Of a stretch of 59,192 nucleotides of DNA, positions 53,451-59,192 are shown one piece after another. The notes beneath the pieces were generated by a model. That model saw only the letters and a list, made by a program, of their open reading frames with translations, did no database searches and was not told where the DNA came from. The stretch is from CAZJCK01 sp964544635 (GTDB taxonomy: Bacteria > Zixibacteria > MSB-5A5 > GN15 > FEB-12), in NCBI GenBank assembly GCA_964544635.1, contig CAZJCK010000012.1:1-59192 (forward strand). The letters run 5' to 3'. A program made the position numbers and the translations under genes. Each line of letters begins with the position of its first letter. Positions within the stretch are counted from its first letter, which is position 1.

Positions 53451-56400
53451 CTATTTCAGCAGCACCATCTTTCTCGTCTCATCAAAGTCGGATACGGTCA
53501 GGCGATAGAAATAGACGCCTGAGGCGACGCGGTTGCCTCGATTATTGCGGCCGTCCCAGACAACGTTCACTTCCCCGGCGCCATCATTACCCTCGAATTC
53601 TCGCACCAGTTCCCCGGTAATGCCATAGATGCGCAAGTTCCAGCGATCCTGTTGCGGCAGGTTGAAGCTGATGGTGGTAGACGGATTGAATGGGTTCGGG
53701 TAGTTCTGCGACAGGCTGAATTCGCTCGGTTTGACCGGTCCACCCAGATTCAGGCTGAAAGCACGGCCGTAGTAGTCGGCGAATTCGGCGGTGTCGAGCA
53801 GCGGGGTTTCACCCGAGTAGTCGATGTCGAGAAGCGAGCGCTCGCCGGCATCGATCCGTCCGCCGCCAATGTCGTAGAGGAGGACGCGGAGCTGGTTGTT
53901 GACGACGTCGTAATCAAGCGTCATGTGGTCGGCGTCGCTACCCGGTGTAACCGATTCGATGCGGCTGCCGGGCGGCAGGTTGTAGACCAGCCAGGCGGCG
54001 CCGATGTCGTTGCCCGCGGTCGAGGTAACATTGAGGCTGCCGTGGGTACTATTCGCGGCCAGTTCAAGCGACTGGGCCGCCTGCTGTTTCGGAATCGGGT
54101 CGGCGTCGCCGGTAATCACGCGAATCATCAGAACCAAGTCGGCAACACTGAGGGTGAAACCGTCGTTATTGACATCGCTGGCGGCGATCTGCCCGGCAAC
54201 ATTGAGGGTGAAGACGCTCAGGCCCTTGACGAAGTAGTTCGAATAGAGCACAGCGTCGGAGATCTCATAGGGAATGTTGTTCAGGTTGATGTCGCCGCGC
54301 AGGTCGATCGAATCGGGGTGGACAATCTTGATACCACCGTTGACAAACTCGATGCATCGCTGCGGCGGATTCTTGCCACCGGAGATGCAGGCATCGGGGC
54401 TGCCGAGACCGAACGGACGGGAGGCTTCGGGGAAGGCAGCATCATCGTCCTCATCCCACAGCAGGTCGCCTTCGGCGCTGAAAATGCGCAGGTCGAGATA
54501 GAGAAAGTTTCCGGTCGGGTCGGAGAAGGAGTTATCGCGGCACTCGAACCAGGCAAACCTGATCGGCAGGAACTGGTCACCAAGGGTCTGGTCGTTGGCG
54601 ACACGGAAGTTCATGAAGGCGAGTATCCCTTCGGGCGACAGCGATTCGACCGGCGGGTGGAAGCCGCCGTTGTTTACGTCGGCAATGGCGACCAGTCGCA
54701 CAATGCCGGACGGACAGGCGCCGCCGCAGCCGCCGGAACCGGTAGCGTAGGTGAAGTATTCCCAGGCATCGATGGCAGAACCGTCGATGGTAGCGTTCAG
54801 GAAGGTCATGACCGAGGCATCGTACTGGATGAGCAGGTCAAAGCCGCCGATCTCGTCGTGGGCTTCGACGCGTATGGGCACCTCGACCTCGATACCGACC
54901 GGAATCGGTTCGGTGACATCGATGCTTACGCGCACGCAGACATCGCAGTCGGGTCGCTCGATGAAGTCGATGACGAGGGTATCGGTGACGGTATGGCAGC
55001 CGTCGGACGCCTCGAAGCAGAAGGTGTGCGGGCCGACCGAGTCGGGCACAAAGCAAAGCTGATCATCGGCGTTGATGTCAAAGGAGCCGGGGCCGCAGGT
55101 CATGGTGAGGGTCGCCTCGCCCTCGGCATCAAAGACGTCGATGCCGCTGATGCAAACGGTATTGGTATCGTCGGCGCAGCGCTCGAACACGAGACCATCG
55201 GGGAGTGTGATTTCGGGCGCCTGGTCGGCGTCGACGTTAATAGTCGTGTAGCAGGTATCGGTAGTGCATTCGTTGGCAGCCACGATCATGATTTCGTAGG
55301 TGCCGGCGGTATCGACGGTCATGCAGATTTCGCCGTTGGCGTAGCTGCCGATCGGGCTGACAGTAACAGTCGGATCGGTGCCGACGATGGTGACCGGGTA
55401 GCAGAGCTGGGTCGGTTCGGCGAGACAGAGCAGGGTGTCGATTTGCGACGGGCAGGTGACCGCAGCCGGCTCGACGTGGGTGACGTCGACCTGGAATGTA
55501 CAGGTGTCGCTGCCGCAAGCGGCGCCAGCGATGACGGTAACGTCGAGCACTTCGGTTTCATCCACCGGCACACAAACCCGGCCGGTCTGGCTGTCGTAGC
55601 TGCCGCGCGGGCTGACTGTGACGGTCGCGTTGGCGGGGCTGATCGGGAGGGTGAAACAGATGGTATCGGGGCCGCAAATCGTTTCCACAATGGGGTTGAC
55701 CGGGCAGAGTATGGTGGCAACGCCGCCGGCAATGATGGTTACGCGGGCGGTGTCGACATCGATCGCGCCGCAGGCATCGTATGCAGTCAGGATGATATTG
55801 TAGCTGCCGTAGTTTTCGGGAGTGAAGCAAACGACACCGTCGACAATGCTGCCGATGGAGGTGGTCACGGAGTCGATGTTCTCGTCGACGTCGGCGACCG
55901 AGTACGGCAGGCAGACCTCAACCAGTTCGCAGGCGTTGTAGGTGCTGTCGGTAGCGGTGATGACCGGCGGCGTGTTGAAGACGGAGGTGACGACGAAGCT
56001 GCAGGTATCGTTGCCACAGTCGCCGACAGCGATCATGGTGACGGTCTTCTCCCCTGCTTCGAGGATCGGCACGGCAACCTGGCTCTCGACAACGTAGCCG
56101 CCGTTAACGAGCACGGAGCTGGCACCGCCGGCGGTAAAGTCAAGAAGCAGGGTGTCGGGGCCGCAGAGGAAGACCGTAGTGTCGTTCGGACAGGTAATGT
56201 CGGCGGTCGCAGCGAACGGTACGATAACACTTACTTCACAGGTATCGGCGCCACATTCGGCGGTGCCGATGACGGTAATGTTGTAGGTGCCGGCGGTATC
56301 GGCGTTGAAGCAGAGCTTGTTGTTGGTCCAGGTACCGAGGCTCGGTGTGATCGTATAGTTGCTACCGGAGACGAACAGGTTGACACAGACCTGTCCGGCG

Positions 56401-59192
56401 GTGCAAAGGGTGTCGACAGTGATCGGCCCGGTCGGACAATTGATGGTGACGACGTCGCCGAGTTCGATCATGACGGATGCCGACGAGGTATCGGCCAGGC
56501 CGCAGTCGTCAACGGCTATCACAGTAATAGTGTAGGTGCCGGCGGTGTCGGGGATAAAGCAGACCGAGCCGGTCTCGTCGTCGTATGTGCCGAAATCGGT
56601 CCAGATGGAGTCGATGTTACTCTCGGCATCGTCGACGGTCACCGTGACGGGGCAGATTTCTTCAAAGGAGCAGAATCGCAGGGTGCTGTCGGGAGCGTCG
56701 ACGATCACGGTCGGCGGGGTATTAGCGGTGACGTTAACGGTCATTTCGTCGGAGTCGAAGGCGCCGCAGGTGTCGTAAGCGGTGACAGTAATGGTGTACT
56801 GCCCCTCCCCTTCCGGCGTGAAGCAGACCGTACCGGTAGCGTCGTCGTAGACGCCGCCATCGACATGGACGCTGTCGAGATTATTGTCCACATCGCTGAT
56901 ACCGACAGGGATGCAGATTTCCTCACCCTCGGTGCAAACGGCGCGGGTTTCATCCTGCGGCAGGATGACGAGCGGCGCGGAGTTGCAATCGATGGTGACA
57001 GTGAAGGTGCAGCTCTTTTCGCCACACGGAGTTTTTACGGTGATGGTAATCCGGTTGGAGTTGGAGCACTCAGCGAAGAACTTTACCTCCTGAGTCTGTT
57101 CATCCCACCAGGTGTTGATACCCTTGACGATTACTTCGCTGCCTTCGGGCCGTTCGGTAATGGTGACCGGGATGGCAAAGGTGTCGAGATCGCAGGCAAA
57201 GAGTGAGGTATCGTTCGGGCAGACTATGTTGACACCCTGGTCAGTCTTGACGGTAACGTTGGCGGTATCGACAACCGACTCACCACAGGTATCGGTGGCG
57301 GTAACGATGAACTGGTAGGTGCCGGAGTCGTAGGGTACAAAGCAGACAGCGCCGTCTTTGTAGCTGCCGTTGCTGACCGTTATATCGAGCGGATCACCGT
57401 CAGGGTCGGTGGCATCGACCGGGAGGCAAATCTCGGTCGGGAAGCAGAGGTAGATCGTGGTATCCGGCAGGGCCGCCATGGTGGGGGCGTTGTTTATCGT
57501 GACCGTCAGGTTGACGGTGTCGCTGATCGAAGCGCCACAGGAGTCGGACAGGGAACCGATAATAGTGTAGGTACCGCTGGTGTCGGGCATGAAACAGATT
57601 TCAGCATTATCAGGATTGTAGCTGCCAAAGCTGACGTCGAAGTTGGTATTGACCAGGGTACCGGTGACGGGAATACAAATCTGGGTCGGTTCGCACTGGG
57701 CGATGGTCTGGTCGTCGCCAAGATCGAGGGCGAGGTCGCCGCCGTAGCTGACGGTGACGAAGACGGTATCGGTAGCGGAGGCACCGCAGTAGTCGTCGAC
57801 TTTCATAATCAGGCGATAGACGCCGGCGGTGTCGGGGGTGAAGCAGAACCGGCCGGTTTCGATGTCATAAGCTTCGGCGGGCCAGGTCATGACCGACATG
57901 AGGCTGTCGACCGACACTATCGGTTCGAAACAAATCTGCTCGGAGCCGCAGAGGTTAACTTCGAAATCGTCACCGAGATCGACGACGGGCGGCGCAGAGA
58001 GACTGATCGTGACATAGGCGGTGTCTTCATCGGAGGCGCCGCAGGAATCGACGGCGGTCAGGATGATTTCGTAGACGCCGGCGGTATCGGCCATGAAGCA
58101 GACCGAGTTGGTCTCGCGGTCATAAACGCCGTAGCCGGCATAGACGGAATCGATATCGAAGTCGGGGTCATCAGCGAAGGCATCGAGGCAGATAGTCTTG
58201 GGGTCGCACAGCAGCATGCTGAAGTCGTCGCCGAGGGTGGCGACGGGGCTGCGGTTGCCCTGGATAGTCACCGGAACGGTGCAGGTGTCGGCAAGGCCGC
58301 AGGTGTCGGTTGCAACGATGACAACGTCGAACTGGGCATCTTCGGAGCCTTCGACGCAGACGGTGTTACCGTCAACCCAGGCGTTCTGGGACAGGATGCT
58401 GTAGGTAACCGGGCCGAATTCAGGATCGTTAACGTCGATGTCGAAGCAGAAGGTATCGACGGCGCAAGTATAGAAGCTCTGCGGTTCAGGACAGACGATC
58501 GCGGGCGGCTGATTCAGGTTTACGGTGACGCGGATAGTATCCTCGACACAGGTATAGTTGGCGGCCTGCTGTCCGGCGCGGAGGTTACAGGTATCGACGA
58601 CACAGATGACGAATTCATAGGTGACGCCGGATTCATTGCCCGGCATAAAGCACAGTTCGCCGGAGTTATCGGTGAGCTGGGTCAGGGTGCCGAGCGCAGA
58701 CGTATCGACGCGGCGGAATTCGAGCGGGTCACCATCGGCATCGGTCGCCATAAACGGCAGGCAGATTTCTTCGGGGGCGCAGAGGGTGACGGTGGTATCG
58801 TAACCACTAAACTCCGGGAGGGCATTGATGCTGATGGTATCGGAGAGCATCAGGGTATCGGCGCCACAACCGTCGGAAACCTCAACAAGGATTTCATAAA
58901 TACCCGGTTCCGGCGGGAAATATGACAGGTCGCCGGTTTCGGGATCGACACTGCCGGGGCCGGAGATGAGGGTATAGGTCAGCGGGTCGTTTTCCGGGTC
59001 GGTGGCGGTGAAGGTCAGGTAACGTCCGTCGCCTTCAAAGCAATGGAAGGCGGAACCGTAAATGTCGTCGCCGACGGGTGGCTGGTTAAGATAGACGACA
59101 TAGCGGTAGGTAATCGAATAGTAGGTGCTGTCGGGCTCGATAACCTTGAAAACAGCTTCGTAGGTGCCGGCCGTGTCGGGAATGAGGCTGTA
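53451..59192 (-). CDS. Giant Cys-rich Ig-repeat protein with cohesin-like, dockerin and sorting domains (5' truncated)
   Basis: The frame is open to the window end, so >1913 residues are seen and the N-terminus is missing. About sixteen ~90-residue Ig/cadherin-like repeats follow one another, each with 'C..(E/D)(E/T)IC.P' near the start, 'VCFTPDTAGTY' in the middle and 'D.CG..D...VTV' at the end, giving several Cys per repeat. Then come a cohesin-like domain ('VEVPIRVEAHDEIGGFDLLI' with 'YDASVMTF'), two dockerin-type loops (first degenerate 'GDINLNNIPYEISDA', second 'SDVNNDGFTLSVADL') and a C-terminal FlgD-Ig/type A sorting tail ('NYPNPFNPST' to 'TRKMVLLK'). Probably an exported, disulfide-stabilised surface fibre. 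Confidence 0.85.
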   Translation of the reverse strand, partial: YSLIPDTAGTYEAVFKVIEPDSTYYSITYRYVVYLNQPPVGDDIYGSAFHCFEGDGRYLTFTATDPENDPLTYTLISGPGSVDPETGDLSYFPPEPGIYEILVEVSDGCGADTLMLSDTISINALPEFSGYDTTVTLCAPEEICLPFMATDADGDPLEFRRVDTSALGTLTQLTDNSGELCFMPGNESGVTYEFVICVVDTCNLRAGQQAANYTCVEDTIRVTVNLNQPPAIVCPEPQSFYTCAVDTFCFDIDVNDPEFGPVTYSILSQNAWVDGNTVCVEGSEDAQFDVVIVATDTCGLADTCTVPVTIQGNRSPVATLGDDFSMLLCDPKTICLDAFADDPDFDIDSVYAGYGVYDRETNSVCFMADTAGVYEIILTAVDSCGASDEDTAYVTISLSAPPVVDLGDDFEVNLCGSEQICFEPIVSVDSLMSVMTWPAEAYDIETGRFCFTPDTAGVYRLIMKVDDYCGASATDTVFVTVSYGGDLALDLGDDQTIAQCEPTQICIPVTGTLVNTNFDVSFGSYNPDNAEICFMPDTSGTYTIIGSLSDSCGASISDTVNLTVTINNAPTMAALPDTTIYLCFPTEICLPVDATDPDGDPLDITVSNGSYKDGAVCFVPYDSGTYQFIVTATDTCGESVVDTANVTVKTDQGVNIVCPNDTSLFACDLDTFAIPVTITERPEGSEVIVKGINTWWDEQTQEVKFFAECSNSNRITITVKTPCGEKSCTFTVTIDCNSAPLVILPQDETRAVCTEGEEICIPVGISDVDNNLDSVHVDGGVYDDATGTVCFTPEGEGQYTITVTAYDTCGAFDSDEMTVNVTANTPPTVIVDAPDSTLRFCSFEEICPVTVTVDDAESNIDSIWTDFGTYDDETGSVCFIPDTAGTYTITVIAVDDCGLADTSSASVMIELGDVVTINCPTGPITVDTLCTAGQVCVNLFVSGSNYTITPSLGTWTNNKLCFNADTAGTYNITVIGTAECGADTCEVSVIVPFAATADITCPNDTTVFLCGPDTLLLDFTAGGASSVLVNGGYVVESQVAVPILEAGEKTVTMIAVGDCGNDTCSFVVTSVFNTPPVITATDSTYNACELVEVCLPYSVADVDENIDSVTTSIGSIVDGVVCFTPENYGSYNIILTAYDACGAIDVDTARVTIIAGGVATILCPVNPIVETICGPDTICFTLPISPANATVTVSPRGSYDSQTGRVCVPVDETEVLDVTVIAGAACGSDTCTFQVDVTHVEPAAVTCPSQIDTLLCLAEPTQLCYPVTIVGTDPTVTVSPIGSYANGEICMTVDTAGTYEIMIVAANECTTDTCYTTINVDADQAPEITLPDGLVFERCADDTNTVCISGIDVFDAEGEATLTMTCGPGSFDINADDQLCFVPDSVGPHTFCFEASDGCHTVTDTLVIDFIERPDCDVCVRVSIDVTEPIPVGIEVEVPIRVEAHDEIGGFDLLIQYDASVMTFLNATIDGSAIDAWEYFTYATGSGGCGGACPSGIVRLVAIADVNNGGFHPPVESLSPEGILAFMNFRVANDQTLGDQFLPIRFAWFECRDNSFSDPTGNFLYLDLRIFSAEGDLLWDEDDDAAFPEASRPFGLGSPDACISGGKNPPQRCIEFVNGGIKIVHPDSIDLRGDINLNNIPYEISDAVLYSNYFVKGLSVFTLNVAGQIAASDVNNDGFTLSVADLVLMIRVITGDADPIPKQQAAQSLELAANSTHGSLNVTSTAGNDIGAAWLVYNLPPGSRIESVTPGSDADHMTLDYDVVNNQLRVLLYDIGGGRIDAGERSLLDIDYSGETPLLDTAEFADYYGRAFSLNLGGPVKPSEFSLSQNYPNPFNPSTTISFNLPQQDRWNLRIYGITGELVREFEGNDGAGEVNVVWDGRNNRGNRVASGVYFYRLTVSDFDETRKMVLLK

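Noticed and set aside
53652..57206. 1184-codon open frame on the plus strand
   Set aside because: It is antisense to the giant Ig-repeat protein, whose frame has clear domains. The antisense product is low-complexity Gly/Asp/Val and has no recognisable domain; codon bias of the repeats keeps it open.

Overview
The window reads as a chromosomal segment of a moderately GC-rich, Gram-negative-type bacterium. Three large exported proteins end in the 'NYPNPFNPST ... TRKMMLLK' sorting tail. Two others end in dockerin-like Ca-binding repeats and one ends in a PEP-CTERM signal. Together with many modular secreted proteins this points to the FCB superphylum. Candidate phylum Zixibacteria or a close relative is my best guess, from memory of such proteins rather than from a search.

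Layout. 1-4564: two tandem paralogous secreted proteins, the first cut by the window edge. 4705-8327: two glycosyltransferases and a RecB-like PD-(D/E)XK nuclease. 8574-11660 (minus): a small cohesin-like secreted protein, a TPR lipoprotein and a PEP-CTERM protein. 11994-23969 (plus): a compact phage-derived capsid island with portal, large terminase, prohead protease, decoration protein, major capsid protein, a beta-propeller protein, a connector-like protein, two small unknowns, two signal-peptide-bearing proteins and an LL-H-type holin-like protein. No tail, integrase, replication or endolysin gene is visible. A tiny minus-strand membrane ORF lies inside the island. 23977-26148 (minus): a dockerin protein with a C39-like domain that seems to lack its catalytic Cys. 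26298-28798 (plus): lipoyl synthase, apparently started from CTG, and an HD-GYP response regulator. 28746-35248 (minus): an M50 site-2-type protease and a 1733-residue PQQ-propeller/dockerin protein. 35249-36583: a gene-poor, repeat-rich stretch.

36584-44717 (minus): creatininase-family hydrolase, degenerate DUF2064 protein, DsbD, a degenerate receiver protein, a rhomboid protease, a short ORF with an in-frame UGA (candidate selenoprotein), thioredoxin and NhaA. 45042-53185 (plus): a housekeeping run of Dtd, Maf, RodZ-like protein, a GT9-like fragment, SMC, FtsY, YjbQ and RlmH. Several of these overlap or are separated by only a few bases and so probably form one operon. 53451-59192 (minus): a giant Cys-rich Ig-repeat protein with cohesin-like, dockerin and sorting domains, truncated by the window end.

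How it fits together: most accessory capacity goes to envelope and extracellular architecture. Cys-rich exported repeats would need oxidative folding, and DsbD and thioredoxin are encoded nearby. The two most unusual items are the tail-less capsid island with secreted cargo-like genes, and the short UGA-containing membrane ORF between trxA and the rhomboid gene. No tRNA, rRNA or CRISPR array was recognised.
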